Source: Streptomyces cavernae
Lineage (GTDB): Bacteria; Actinomycetota; Actinomycetes; Streptomycetales; Streptomycetaceae
Assembly: GCF_004023625.1 (NCBI RefSeq)
Contig: NZ_RPDJ01000023.1
Span: 62,001 to 126,000 of the forward strand
DNA: 64,000 nucleotides
Direction of reading: 5' to 3'
Position 1 is the stretch's first letter; each line of letters starts with the position of its first letter. Made by a program: the position numbers and the translations under genes. Of this stretch, positions 40,011 to 51,368 are shown piece by piece. Under the pieces are notes generated by a model, which was not told where the DNA came from, did no database searches, and saw nothing but the letters and a program-made list of their open reading frames with translations.

Positions 40011-40056
40011 AGCCCCGACCCGCGAACCGAGTCGGCCAATCACTCCCGGACTCAGC

Positions 40057-40077
40057 CTTGAGTGGAATAGACTCAAC
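40057..40077. promoter_or_regulatory. HAIR operator (HspR site) of clpB
   Basis: CTTGAGT-N7-ACTCAAC matches the HAIR consensus at 13 of 14 half-site positions, 92 bp before the clpB start. It places clpB under HspR together with the dnaK operon 20 kb away. Confidence 0.93.
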
Positions 40078-40169
40078 TTTGTGCACGTTGCTCAAGTCAG
40101 TGCGCCGCACGGCCACAGTCGCCCACGAGCACACCTGAGCACGCAAGACGCAAGGAGGAGAACGCGAAC

Positions 40170-42767
<2,598 letters not shown>

Positions 42768-42799
42768 CCGCCGCGGCGCCGCAGCCAGCAACAACCAGC

Positions 42800-43262
42800 C
42801 GCGGCGCCGCACCCGCACCCGCACCCGCCCCAGCGCCGCAGCCGCGGTAGCCGCAACTCCGCAGCCAGCCGCAACCAGCCGCGGCGCTCAGCCGCGGTCG
42901 CAGAGCAGCGCCGGGTGCAGCCGCACCCGCACCCGCCCCAGCGCCGCAGCCGCGGTAGCCGCAACTCCGCAGCCAGCCGCAACCAGCCGCGGCGCTCAGC
43001 CGCGGTCGCAGGGCCGCGCCGGGTGCAGCCGCACCCGCACCCGCCCCAGCGCCGCAGCCGCGGTAGCCGCAACTCCGCAGCCAGCCACAGCCAGCCGCGG
43101 CGCTCAGCCGCGGTCGCAGGGCCGCGCCGGGTGCAGCCGCACCCGCACCCGCCCCAGCGCCGCAGCCGCGGTAGCCGCAACTCCGCAGCCAGCCGCAACC
43201 AGCCGCGGCGCTCAGCCGCGGTCGCAGGGCCGCACAGGCCCCAGCGCCGCAGCCGCGGTGCC
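42800..43262. repeat. 108-bp tandem repeats (about four copies) after clpB
   Basis: Anchor phrase CCGCGGTAGCCGCAACTCC occurs at 42842, 42950, 43058 and 43166, an exact 108-bp period, with mostly single-base changes. A fifth partial copy runs to about 43262. Because 108 is divisible by three, frames through the array stay open on both strands, giving a false 373-aa leftward frame. The whole gap from clpB to 43784 holds no supported gene; the part 43263-43784 shows further short CACAGTGAGCCGCA-type repeats only. Confidence 0.9.
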
Positions 43263-43784
43263 ACAGTCAGGCGCGGTGCCACAGCGAGCCGAACTCCGCA
43301 CCCAGCTGCACGCCACAGTGAGCCGCAACTCCGCACCCAGCCGCAACCAACTGCACGCCACAGTGAGCCGCAGCGTCGCAGCCACCACGGGCGGCAAAGC
43401 CCCGGCATGCCCCGGCATGCCCCGCGGAGGTCGGGTTACCCGTGAGGTGCCAGCCTCCGGGCAGGCCGGCCGCCCGTCGGCGGCCGCGCACCGCACCGGC
43501 GGCTCCCGCTGTGGGGCCGTCAGGGCGGAAATCGAACACGGTCCGGCCGCCCGCGGATCGGCTTGAACAGGCCGACCGCCCGCGTTCCGGCCGCGAGCCG
43601 TCCGGTCCCGGCCGGATGGCCCTGACCAGGGCAAACCCGCGCGTTACGGCCGCCACGCGGGATGGCCCACCCCCCGCATTCGGCCGGATCTTGTCAGCCC
43701 CCGGCGGACAGCACCCGTCAGGGGTTGCCACCCCCCGCCCCGGATGGGAGAGGATGGCGGAATCCGTACGAAGGGAAGAACACG

Positions 43785-44315
43785 GTGAGCATCGACCCGT
43801 CCTCGATTCCGAACTTCGGGGGCCAGCCCGAACCCGAGCCGCAAGGACCGGCGGGCCCCGTCGTCCCGGATCAGGACCTCGTGAAGCAGCTCCTGGACCA
43901 GATGGAGCTCAAGCACCTCGTCGACGAAGAGGGTGACCTCGTCGCGCCGTGGGAGCAGTTCCGTACGTACTTCATGTTCCGCGGCGAGGCCGAGCAGCAG
44001 GTGTTCTCGGTGCGCACGTTCTACGACCGTCCGCACAAGATCGACGAGAAGCCGCTGCTGCTGGAGTCCATCGACGACTGGAACCGGCGGACCTTGTGGC
44101 CCAAGGTCTACAGCCACACGCACGACGACGGCACGGTCCGTCTCATCGGCGAAGCGCAGATGCTGATCGGCACCGGCGTCAGCCTGGAGCACTTCGTGTC
44201 GTCGACGGTCAGCTGGACCCGGGCCGCGATCGAGTTCGACAAGTGGCTCGTCGAACAGCTCGGTCTCGAGCAGGAGATCAACGACGCGGAGAACCCCCAG
44301 GACGACGACGAGTAG
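43785..44315 (+). CDS. YbjN-type protein
   Basis: 176 aa from GTG 43785, with AAGGGAAG upstream. After a 30-residue Pro-rich disordered start, the fold runs DLVKQLLDQMELKHLVDEEGDLVAPWEQFRTYFMFRG ... WNRRTLWPKVYSHTHDDGTVRLIGEAQMLIGTGVSLEHFVSSTVSWT, the pattern of YbjN/T3SS-chaperone-like proteins common in actinobacteria. Acidic C-terminus. Function unknown; family members are linked to protein interaction and stress. It converges on the membrane transferase gene. Confidence 0.85.
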   Translation: MSIDPSSIPNFGGQPEPEPQGPAGPVVPDQDLVKQLLDQMELKHLVDEEGDLVAPWEQFRTYFMFRGEAEQQVFSVRTFYDRPHKIDEKPLLLESIDDWNRRTLWPKVYSHTHDDGTVRLIGEAQMLIGTGVSLEHFVSSTVSWTRAAIEFDKWLVEQLGLEQEINDAENPQDDDE

Positions 44316-44334
44316 GACCTGAGGATCCGAGGAT

Positions 44335-45738
44335 TCACAGCGCCGTACGGGACAGCACCACCAGATGGGCGCCGTACGCGTAGGAGAGCCCGGCCAGGGC
44401 CGTGACCACCAGTGTCGCGTGCCAGGGCCGGGCTCGCGCCGTCCGGGCCAGCGCACACGCCATGGGCAGCAGCAGCGGGAAGGCGGGCAGCAGGAAGCGC
44501 GGCTTGGAGCAGAAGTAGCCGGACCCGCCCAGCGTCACCACCAGCAGCGCCCCGCTGTACACGAGCAGCGGCAGCGGTACGCGCTCCACCAGCAGCAACG
44601 CGAACAGCAGCACGGCCGCCGCCACGATCATGATCGTCATCGGGTACACCACGGGGCCGCCGCCCACGGCCAGGGTCCGTACCGTGCGCAGGGAGCCCCG
44701 CCCCAGGTCGAAGGCGGACCCCCAGCCGTGCTGCACCGCGAAGTACCCGCCGAGCGGATTCCCCGTGCGCATGCCCACCCACAGCACGTAACCACCCCAC
44801 CCCAGCGGCGCGATCGCGGCCCCCGCCCACAGCCCCCGGGGCACCGCCGGGGTTTTCTCGGGGCGGGGCACCGACCGGGTTTTCCCGTGGCGGGACACCG
44901 CGCGGGGAGTCCCGGGGCCGAGCACCGCCGGGGTTTTCCCCGGGCGGGGCACCGCCCCGGGAGTCCTGGGGCGACGCGGCCCCGCCGGCCGTCCGCGGGG
45001 CACCTGCCTCGGACGCCGCCGGACGATCTCGTGCGCGGCCGCCACGAGCACAGCCGCCGCCACCGCGAAACCGTTCGGCCGGGACAGCCCGGCGAGCGCC
45101 GCCAGCCCCCCCGCCCACACCCAGCGCCCGCTGAGCACCGCGTACAGCGACCAGGCCGCGAACGCGGTGAGCAGGGGTTCGCTGTAGGCGAGGGAGAGCA
45201 CGACGCTGTGCGGCAGCAGCCCCCACAGCAGCACGAGCAGGGTGCCCACCACCCGGCCCCGCAGCCTGAGGCCGATCGCGTAGATCCCGCAGGCGGCACC
45301 GGCGGCACCGGCCCACGAGACCAGCAGCCCCGCCCCGCCCGCGCTGAGACCGGTGATCGCGGTGACGGCCCGGACCAGCACCGGGTACACGGGAAAGAAC
45401 GCCAGGTCGCTGAAGACCCGCCCGGAGTCGAAGTGCATCGTCCGGCCGTAGCCGTGCTCGGCGATGTGCAGGTACCACGGGGAGTCCCAGGAGCGGCCGA
45501 GCAGGGCGAGGGGGTGCTTGTCGACGGCGCGTGCGACGACGGCGAGCACGACGATGCCGGTGAGACGGGCCACCGCGAACAGTCCCAGGGCCACGGCGGT
45601 CGCGGCCAGCGGGTGAGTGCGCCGGGCCGGGACGACACGGGCCGCGTCCCCGGGGACGGTGTCGAGGACACGCGGCGCGACGGTGGTCGGTGTGACGGTG
45701 GTCGATGCGACGGTGCTCGGGTGGCTCACAGAGGACAT
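44335..45738 (-). CDS. Polytopic membrane glycosyltransferase (mannosyltransferase PIG-V-like)
   Basis: 467 aa from ATG 45738; no clear ribosome site is visible, so GTG 45747 is also possible. At least nine TM helices. The first extracytoplasmic loop has the acidic SWDSPWYLHIAEHGYG motif of GT-C dolichyl/polyprenyl-phosphate mannosyltransferases, and the pattern VFSDLAFFPVYPVLVRAV follows the PIG-V group. A Pro/Arg/Gly-rich insertion around residues 240-305 is built from imperfect 12-residue repeats (PGKTPAVLGPGTP, HGKTRSVPRPEKTPAV), visible in DNA near 44845-44960. It should transfer a sugar from a lipid-linked donor outside the membrane. Confidence 0.82.
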   Translation of the reverse strand: MSSVSHPSTVASTTVTPTTVAPRVLDTVPGDAARVVPARRTHPLAATAVALGLFAVARLTGIVVLAVVARAVDKHPLALLGRSWDSPWYLHIAEHGYGRTMHFDSGRVFSDLAFFPVYPVLVRAVTAITGLSAGGAGLLVSWAGAAGAACGIYAIGLRLRGRVVGTLLVLLWGLLPHSVVLSLAYSEPLLTAFAAWSLYAVLSGRWVWAGGLAALAGLSRPNGFAVAAAVLVAAAHEIVRRRPRQVPRGRPAGPRRPRTPGAVPRPGKTPAVLGPGTPRAVSRHGKTRSVPRPEKTPAVPRGLWAGAAIAPLGWGGYVLWVGMRTGNPLGGYFAVQHGWGSAFDLGRGSLRTVRTLAVGGGPVVYPMTIMIVAAAVLLFALLLVERVPLPLLVYSGALLVVTLGGSGYFCSKPRFLLPAFPLLLPMACALARTARARPWHATLVVTALAGLSYAYGAHLVVLSRTAL

Positions 45739-45894
45739 ATGTGCCACAAAGGGAGCAATTACGACCTATCGCCACCCGGGCGGACGCTGATTACCCCTCA
45801 GTTGTCGTCACTCACAAGCCGAATACACCCGAATTCAACCCGAATAGAACCCAAATAGAGCCTGAATAGAACCGAATAAAACACGAATCGGACC

Positions 45895-46344
45895 TCACCA
45901 GGCCGACTTCAGACGCTTCGCGGCCTCCGCGAGCACCTGCGTCTGCTTGCAGAACGCGAACCGCACGAACGGCGCGCCCGCCTCCCGGTGGTCGTAGAAC
46001 ACCGCGTTGGGGATCGCCACCACGCCCGCCCGCTCCGGCAGCGCACGGCAGAAGGCGAAGCCGTCGCTCTCGCCGAGCGGCCGGATGTCGGTGGTGATGA
46101 AGTACGTCCCGGCGGACCGGAAGACCTTGAGGCCCGCCTCCGTCAGGCCCGCCGCCAGCAGGTCCCGCTTGGCCAGCAGGACCGCCCGGAAGGCCGTGAA
46201 GTAGGAGTCCGGCAGCGCCAGCGCCTCGACCACCGCGTACTGGAACGGACCCGACGACACATACGTCAGGAACTGCTTCGCCGACCGAACGGCCGTCACC
46301 AACTCCGGCGTCCCCGTGATCCAGGCCACTCCCTGTTCGCACAC
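45895..46344 (-). pseudogene. Displaced aminotransferase 3' end, fragment 1 (probably original)
   Basis: About 145 codons matching the C-terminal third of the complete aminotransferase at 52120-53304, from the residue equivalent to Trp252 onward: ELVTAVRSAKQFLTYVSSGPFQYAV, GTYFITTDIRPLGESDGFAFCRALPERAGVVAIPNAVFYD and so on to its own stop. The catalytic Lys and everything N-terminal are absent. In frame, a TAG at 46345-46347 blocks read-through. Being next to the membrane transferase, which follows the intact gene in the ancestral order I expect, this is likely the original chromosomal 3' end, displaced by insertions. Confidence 0.88.
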
Positions 46345-46380
46345 CTATTCGCGCACCTATCGGTGTGCGGCGCGGGGCAG
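46326..46380. other. Attachment-like junction 1
   Basis: Immediately outside fragment 1, the sequence shares blocks with junction 2 at 48281-48322. Read leftward: TAGGT, then GC, AAC, GGAGT at equal spacing up to the shared TGG(A/G)T codon block. On the other side, GTGTGCGGCGCG/TGTGTGGTGCGA also align. This is what two hybrid att sites made by the same or related integrase would look like. Confidence 0.65.
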
Positions 46381-46417
46381 GTTGCGAGAAGGGCGCTGTG
46401 CTCGATCCCGAGTCCTG

Positions 46418-46573
46418 TCAGCTTTCGTAGTGGTAGCGGCACTGTGCGATCAGAACGCCGTCCTCGGTGGCTTTGTAGATCAGTCGGTGCTCGTCGTTGA
46501 TGCGGCGCGACCAGCAGTCCTGGAATCCGTGCTTGAGTGGTTCCGGCTTGAACTGCACCGACCTGCGCACCAT
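46418..46573 (-). pseudogene. N-terminally truncated YoeB/Txe toxin
   Basis: A 51-codon frame from ATG 46573 reading KPEPLKHGFQDCWSRRINDEHRLIYKA ... AQCRYHYES, the conserved C-terminal half of YoeB-type mRNA interferases (KPEPLK, SRRIxxEHRL(I/V)Y, C-x-YHY end). The first 35 or so residues of a normal YoeB and its YefM antitoxin are missing upstream. Probably an inactive relic in the older insertion module. Confidence 0.75.
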
Positions 46574-46750
46574 GGACAAACCAAGGCTCTGGCTGCGTCT
46601 CGGCCTGCTGCATCCGAACGAGATGCGAGGTGTGGAAGAGTGCGTTCGCGTGATCCTGGGGTCGGCGTAGTCGTCGGCCGCCCCAGGGAACCCGCCCTTC
46701 CCTGTGCGTCCCAGGTGTTGAGGCCCGCCCTTCGCGTCGAGGGCGGGGGC

Positions 46751-47176
46751 TCAGCTCCCGTCCGTCCAGTACTTCTGGAGTCTCGCGACCGCCTCGTCCT
46801 TGGTCATCCCCGCCACGGTGTCCTCGCCGACGCCCACACGGTGGATGAGCAGATGCACCAGGTCAGCGGGAAGGGCCTCGCTCGGCGGCTCGGGGGCACC
46901 TCGGTCAGGCAGTTCGCCGTGCTGGGCGCAGGCCCAGAACTCGTCCTCGGTGACGTCCAGTTGGTCCCGCAGGATGTGTCGCCACATCGCGGCGCCGTAC
47001 GCGGTGCGGTCCACCGGGTGCGAGATTCTGGTACGCAGGATCCGGCCGTCGTGCAGGGTGAGTTCGTAGGTCACGTGATGGGTACCGGTGCGCCCGCGGG
47101 CGTCCCGAACGCGTTCCCACTTCTCGGCACGGCAGAAACGGTCATGGTTCTCACGGTCGGGCTGGGGCCAGGTCAC
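46751..47176 (-). CDS. Toxin-like translational repressor of a TA pair
   Basis: 141 aa from GTG 47176, overlapping the antitoxin stop by GTGA. Sequence: WPQPDRENHDRFCRAEKWERV, RDARGRTGTHHVTYELTLHDGRILRTRISHPVDRTAYGAAMW, LRDQLDVTEDEFWACAQHG. From memory this matches streptomycete proteins labelled cytotoxic translational repressor of toxin-antitoxin systems; the HHVTYEL and RISHPVDRT motifs are typical. It may cut RNA, with the His pair as candidate catalytic residues. It has a coupled antitoxin upstream, with an operator. It lies in the older insertion module. Confidence 0.8.
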   Translation of the reverse strand: MTWPQPDRENHDRFCRAEKWERVRDARGRTGTHHVTYELTLHDGRILRTRISHPVDRTAYGAAMWRHILRDQLDVTEDEFWACAQHGELPDRGAPEPPSEALPADLVHLLIHRVGVGEDTVAGMTKDEAVARLQKYWTDGS

Positions 47177-47589
47177 CGTGGAGCACCCACCAGCCAGTCG
47201 CGCAGCTGTCCGTCGTCGCTGAGAGCGATCAGTTGCACCAGGCCCCAATTGTCCGCGTGGTTGGGTGCGGTCCGCAGCCTGTCCTGCCAGTCCTCGGCAT
47301 ACTCGCGAAGGACCTGGACCATCTCCCCTATGGCTTCGTCGAAGGTAGCCCCGTCGGCGGCCAGCGGCAGTCCTGACAGAAAGACGGACCAGCCGCCCGC
47401 CTCGGCGACCACCTCCGCCTTTGAGGGGCACACCAGCGACAGATACTGGCGCAGCCGCTCCACGTCCACGACTGCCGAGCGCCCGGAGTCACGGCGTACG
47501 GTCGCCACCCGTCCCTCGTCGGCCGCGTCGAGGAGGTCCTTCAGGTGTGCGCGCGCCTGGGTGTAGCTCTCGTAGTGGACCGCGGCCAT
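47173..47589 (-). CDS. Phd/YefM-like antitoxin
   Basis: 138 aa from ATG 47589, with a consensus AAGGAGG 6 nt upstream. The N-terminal 70 residues (VHYESYTQARAHLKDLLDAADEGRVATVRRDSGRSAVVDVERLRQYL) follow the Phd/YefM DNA-binding fold. The C-terminal half should bind and block the toxin (GLPLAADGATFDEAIGEMVQVLREYAEDW). Three 9-bp repeats lie 54 bp upstream and probably serve as its autoregulatory operator. Confidence 0.82.
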   Translation of the reverse strand: MAAVHYESYTQARAHLKDLLDAADEGRVATVRRDSGRSAVVDVERLRQYLSLVCPSKAEVVAEAGGWSVFLSGLPLAADGATFDEAIGEMVQVLREYAEDWQDRLRTAPNHADNWGLVQLIALSDDGQLRDWLVGAPR

Positions 47590-47641
47590 GACCTGCCTCC
47601 TTGTTCGCCCCGACCTCTCCAGCGTGCACTCATCCGTCAGG

Positions 47642-47668
47642 TACGTCAAGTACTTCACGTACGTGACG
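47642..47668. promoter_or_regulatory. Antitoxin operator: three 9-bp direct repeats with a 12-bp palindrome
   Basis: TACGTCAAG, TACTTCACG and TACGTGACG follow one another at exactly 9-bp period (47642, 47651, 47660), and TCACGTACGTGA (47655-47666) is a perfect palindrome nested inside. Upstream of the antitoxin ATG, as expected for TA autoregulation. Confidence 0.72.
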
Positions 47669-47845
47669 GTGGGTGCGGTCGCTGGAGGCGGGATGCTCCA
47701 GAGTCTCCGGTCGTCCGCCTCGATCCGGCGCAGCGTCGAGCTGACCTGGGACGGCCTCGTGGCGGCGGTGAGATCCACGCGAGAGACCGCCCAAGACCAT
47801 CCGCAGGACGGCAATCCAACAGGTAGGTGGCCAGCCCGACCTCAT

Positions 47846-48298
47846 TCAGGACGCGAGGCGCTGCAGGCGGCTGGTGGCCTCGGCGAGAACGTTGTCCTTC
47901 TTGCAGAAGGTGAAGCGGACCTGGCTGCGGCCGGCGTCGGGGTCGTCGTAGAAGACGGAGTTGGGGATGGCGACGACGCCACAGCGTTCGGGGAGCGTAC
48001 GGCAGAAAGCGTAGGCGTCCTTCTCGCCGAAGGGGCGGATGTCGGTGGTGATGAAGTACGTGCCCTGGGGCTGGTAGACCTCGAACCCGGCCGCGCGCAG
48101 GCCGTCGCCGAGCAGGTCGCGCTTGCGCCGGAGGTCGGCGCGGAAGCTGTCGAAGTACGCGTCCGGCAGACACAGCGCTTCAGCGATCGCGTACTGGAAC
48201 GGTCCCGCGCTGACGTACGTCAGGTACTGCTTGGCGGTCCGGACGGCGGTCACGAGTTCCCGGCTGCCGGTAACCCAGGTGACTCCTCGTTGGCCTAC
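47846..48298 (-). pseudogene. Displaced aminotransferase 3' end, fragment 2
   Basis: About 145 codons matching the C-terminal third of the aminotransferase, beginning at the same residue as fragment 1 (TWVTGSRELVTAVRTAKQYLTYVSAGPFQYA ... GTYFITTDIRPFGEKDAYAFCRTLPERCGVVAIPNSVFYDD) and ending RLQRLAS. A TAG (48299-48301) precedes it in frame exactly as in fragment 1. It is more diverged from the intact gene than fragment 1, as expected if it came in with an element from another species. It lacks the PLP lysine, so it is not functional. Confidence 0.88.
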
Positions 48299-48322
48299 CT
48301 ATTCCTGTGTGGTGCGACCAGG
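48281..48322. other. Attachment-like junction 2
   Basis: Shares the in-frame TAGGT, GC, AAC and GGAGT blocks, and the outward TGTG-GG-GCG blocks, with junction 1. Marks the left end of the younger insertion module. Confidence 0.65.
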
Positions 48323-48457
48323 CCCCGCTGCGGACCTCCGGCACCGGCGGTGAGCGGGCGGCACAACCGGTCCGGACCGGTCTCCGGGCCCTACCGCAGG
48401 GCTCGGTGACGCGGCACTGCCCGTCGTATCCTGGCCACACACGGGAAGGAGCCGTCC

Positions 48458-49012
48458 ATGAGCGTCGACGCGATCGTGCACACCGAGTTCCCCAAGGGAT
48501 ACACGGTCCTGTTCGGAGCTGACGGAAAGGTGATCATGACTCCGCAGAGCTTCGAGCACTCCAGCACGATCAAGTCGATGCAGTACGACACGATCGTGTC
48601 CCTCGGACGCCATGCGAAGACCGCCTCCGACGTCTACATCGACTTCCCCGCCGACGAGAACTCCGCCCCGGATCTCGTGATCCTTCGCGAGGACGCCCGC
48701 CGGGAAGGCAAGCGCTACGGCTTCGAGGACGTCCTGCTGATCTCCGAGGTCGTCTCGACCTCCTCCGCGCGCAAGGACTACGACGACTGCACGGCCAAGT
48801 ACGGTCGCTACGGCATCCCGATCTACCTGGTCGTCGACCCGTACGCCCAGGAAGTCGTCCTCCACACCCAGCCGACCGCCACCGGTTACATCGCGGCACA
48901 CACCCACAAGTACGGGACGGGCAAACTGCCCATCCCCCTGGCCGACGGCCGCACCTTCACCCTCGACCTCGACGAGCTCCCGCGCCCGGAGCCCGAGGCA
49001 GACGCCCGCTGA
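48458..49012 (+). CDS. Uma2-family PD-(D/E)xK endonuclease-like protein
   Basis: 184 aa from ATG 48458, with GGGAAGGAG upstream. The DUF820/Uma2 core is complete: ENSAPDLVILREDA (acid 1), FEDVLLISEVVSTSSARKDYDDCTAKYGRYGIPIYLVVDPYAQ (Glu and Lys of the PD-ExK site). Streptomyces genomes carry many such genes; biological role is unclear but often assigned to mobile or defence contexts. First gene inside the younger insertion module, adjacent to junction 2. Confidence 0.9.
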   Translation: MSVDAIVHTEFPKGYTVLFGADGKVIMTPQSFEHSSTIKSMQYDTIVSLGRHAKTASDVYIDFPADENSAPDLVILREDARREGKRYGFEDVLLISEVVSTSSARKDYDDCTAKYGRYGIPIYLVVDPYAQEVVLHTQPTATGYIAAHTHKYGTGKLPIPLADGRTFTLDLDELPRPEPEADAR

Positions 49013-49182
49013 CGAAGCTCCCGGTGCGGCCAGTCCCCTGCCGTGAGGCCGTACGGCGAATCCGGTTCCCTCGCAACGATGTTCGAAGCCGCGGTGGCTG
49101 TGGGTGACAACCACCATGTCCGGCCCCTGAGGCCGATAGCGTGGAGCGGCAAGGACTGCTTCTGACAGGGTGGACGAATTTC

Positions 49183-51276
49183 ATGCGGATGCGGTTCGAA
49201 CCCGAGGCCGAGGAAGAGTTCGAGGCGGCGTGCGGGCTGCTGGTGGACCGCCTCGTCCGGTGGGCCGGGGAGCAGGGGCTGCCGGTGGACGGGTTCACGG
49301 CTGAGACGGCACTGGACTACCGGCACCGGGCGACTGCCGACGGCCGACTGGGGTTGTGGGAGTCGCGCCATGTGGAGGAGCTCCTCCTCTCCTGGCTTCC
49401 CCAGCAGGTCACCGAGCTTCCCGGGGAGGAACGCGCCGACGCCCCGGGCACACTGGGCACGCTGCTGCGCTTTCTGCACGCCGCGCAGTTGACGGATCCA
49501 CGCGGCCCCTCACTCCAGGATTCCCTTGGTGCGGTCGACAGGGTCGCGGACCGGCATCCGGCGGCGATGACGGACCGCACTCGCTGGGGACTGGCGAAGT
49601 TCTGGGCGATGACGGCCGCGGAGCAGGGCGTGGACGTCCAGGACGGGGCGGCGTTTCAGCGCTTCGCGGACCGGGCGCAGCGCGGGGAGGTCGCCTACGA
49701 TCAGCAGGCTCTCGCCGCGATCATGGAACGGCGGCTGACCGGCCGCGCGCTGTCCGGCGTGGCCCGGGCCGAGCCGCAACTGCCCGTGATGCTTCCCCCG
49801 GACGACGAACTGCGCCGACGGGCCGAGGCGTCGACGACCGTGGCGCGGTTGCGCGGACTCACCGAATGGGCGGGGCAGGGCGGCCGACCGGTGACGGCGA
49901 CGGGACGGCTGCGGATGGCGGAGGCCCGTGAGCTGGTGGACGTACTCGGCACCGGCGACAAGATCGAGGGGGTGCGCTCCTCGGTCGACCTGCCGCGGCT
50001 GGGACTGCTGGTGGAGTGGGCGAAGAAGGCGCGCCTGGTCCGGGTGGTCAAGGGGCGGTTGTACGCGGTGGCCAAGGCCCGGCCGGTGCTGGCCGACCCG
50101 CTCCGGCTGTGGCTGCGCGCCTTCGACGCGTGCTTCGAGCTGCGGCAGGCCCTGATCGGGGCGCGTAGTGGCTGGCACGTCGAGTCTATGCTCTTCGACG
50201 TCTACGAGGACGTCCTGGACGACGTGCTGAACACGCTCTACAGCCTGCCGTACCCGATGCCCTGGCCGCGGCTGCGCGACACGGTACACCTGGCCTATCG
50301 GACCTCCTTCCAGCTCGACGCCGGGTCGGACCTTCAGCACCGGATGTGGTTCGAGCACGCCGACCGGGACTTGCGCGCGGTGCTCGACCTGCTGGACGAC
50401 CTGGGCGCGATCGAGCGTGCCCGTGGGATGGCCGATCCGGTGTTCCTCGACATCGATCTCTCCGATGCCGGTCCCGAGCTGCCCGCGGACATGCCGCCGG
50501 AGCTCGCGGAGCTGCTGGGCGGCGCGGGGGCGGCAACGGACCCGGCGGCGCGGGAGCGTGCTGATGCCCGGCGAGAGGAGCTGACCGCCGGGCCGGTCGA
50601 GCTCATCCGTCTCACCGAACTCGGTACCCGGGCCGTACGACAGCGGTTGCTTGCGGCCGGCAGAGACGCACCGGTGGTCGGTGAACTGGCCCAGGCGTCG
50701 GCGGCCGGCCTGCTGGGGGTGCTGGCCGAGGACTACGACCCGGACGCCGCCCGCACGGAGCTGGTCGGCTGGATCACGGCCCGTGGCGAGCGGGAAGGTG
50801 CCCTGCGGCAACTGACCGACGCCGTAAGGACCATGACCTTCCGCACGCGTGCGCAGGCGATGCTCGACGTGCTGGCGGCGGCGTTGCCGGACGGTGAGGG
50901 CGAGCGGCTGCTGCGCACGCTGCGGCGAGACACACAGCTGGCGCCGCTGGCGCTGAACGCGTTGGCGCACCGTGAGTTGCTGTCCCCCGAGGACATGACC
51001 GACGCCGAGCAACTGCTGGTGCTCGCCGAGAGCCTGCTCCAGCTCGTGGAGTTGGCGGGCGGCGGGGACGGCGCCGAGGAGATGCTGCGTGCCCAGGGTC
51101 CCCAGGCCAGGGACGCGGTTGCCGCCGCGTTGGACTCCGCGCACCCGGACCGGGCCGGACTCGACGAGCTCCGGCAGCTGGCGGCCCGGGCACTGGGTAC
51201 CCACGGCGCCCGCGTCGGCCGCGCCCGAAAGGCTCGGCGCTCCTCAGGCAAGAGCGGCCGCAAGCGGCCCCGCTGA
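49183..51276 (+). CDS. Large uncharacterised helical protein in insertion module
   Basis: 697 aa from ATG 49183, with AGGGTGG upstream; GTG 49141 would add 14 residues. Mostly predicted alpha-helical, Leu/Ala/Arg-rich, with acidic segments. A likely winged-helix stretch lies around residues 240-310 (RMAEARELVDVLGTGDKIEGVRSSVDLPRLGLLVEWAKKARLVRVVKGRLYAVAKARPVLADP: two repeats of helix-turn-helix-wing). Another Leu-rich region precedes a basic tail ending RKARRSSGKSGRKRPR. No nuclease, ATPase or TM motif. Probably a nucleic-acid-associated protein. Confidence 0.75.
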   Translation: MRMRFEPEAEEEFEAACGLLVDRLVRWAGEQGLPVDGFTAETALDYRHRATADGRLGLWESRHVEELLLSWLPQQVTELPGEERADAPGTLGTLLRFLHAAQLTDPRGPSLQDSLGAVDRVADRHPAAMTDRTRWGLAKFWAMTAAEQGVDVQDGAAFQRFADRAQRGEVAYDQQALAAIMERRLTGRALSGVARAEPQLPVMLPPDDELRRRAEASTTVARLRGLTEWAGQGGRPVTATGRLRMAEARELVDVLGTGDKIEGVRSSVDLPRLGLLVEWAKKARLVRVVKGRLYAVAKARPVLADPLRLWLRAFDACFELRQALIGARSGWHVESMLFDVYEDVLDDVLNTLYSLPYPMPWPRLRDTVHLAYRTSFQLDAGSDLQHRMWFEHADRDLRAVLDLLDDLGAIERARGMADPVFLDIDLSDAGPELPADMPPELAELLGGAGAATDPAARERADARREELTAGPVELIRLTELGTRAVRQRLLAAGRDAPVVGELAQASAAGLLGVLAEDYDPDAARTELVGWITARGEREGALRQLTDAVRTMTFRTRAQAMLDVLAAALPDGEGERLLRTLRRDTQLAPLALNALAHRELLSPEDMTDAEQLLVLAESLLQLVELAGGGDGAEEMLRAQGPQARDAVAAALDSAHPDRAGLDELRQLAARALGTHGARVGRARKARRSSGKSGRKRPR

Positions 51277-51368
51277 CCGGGCGACACCGTCTGCCCCTGG
51301 GCGCCGGGCAGAGGGAAACCGATGGTTCCGGCGTGATACGTCCTTGGTGACGCGTTACCGTCGGGGCC

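Larger units (their letters stand above)
39337..40056. other. 720-bp gene-free repeat region upstream of clpB
   Basis: No supported gene. In order: a 90-bp spacer, three 104-bp tandem repeats (39429-39740), a segment matching the far end of the window in reverse (39690-39802), a Pro-codon-like CCGGCTC(C/G)GG run (39830-39960), and a 7-bp heptamer array (39969-40010). Long frames on both strands here are by-products of repetition. Confidence 0.7.

Noticed and set aside
42800..43262. Possible CRISPR array
   Set aside because: Repeat units are contiguous 108-bp copies without spacers; no cas genes in the window. The same applies to the 104-bp, 18-bp and heptamer arrays.
45895..46344. A functional 149-aa protein starting at GTG 46344
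   Set aside because: Lacks the PLP lysine and two thirds of the fold, has an in-frame TAG just before it and no ribosome site; better explained as a displaced 3' end.
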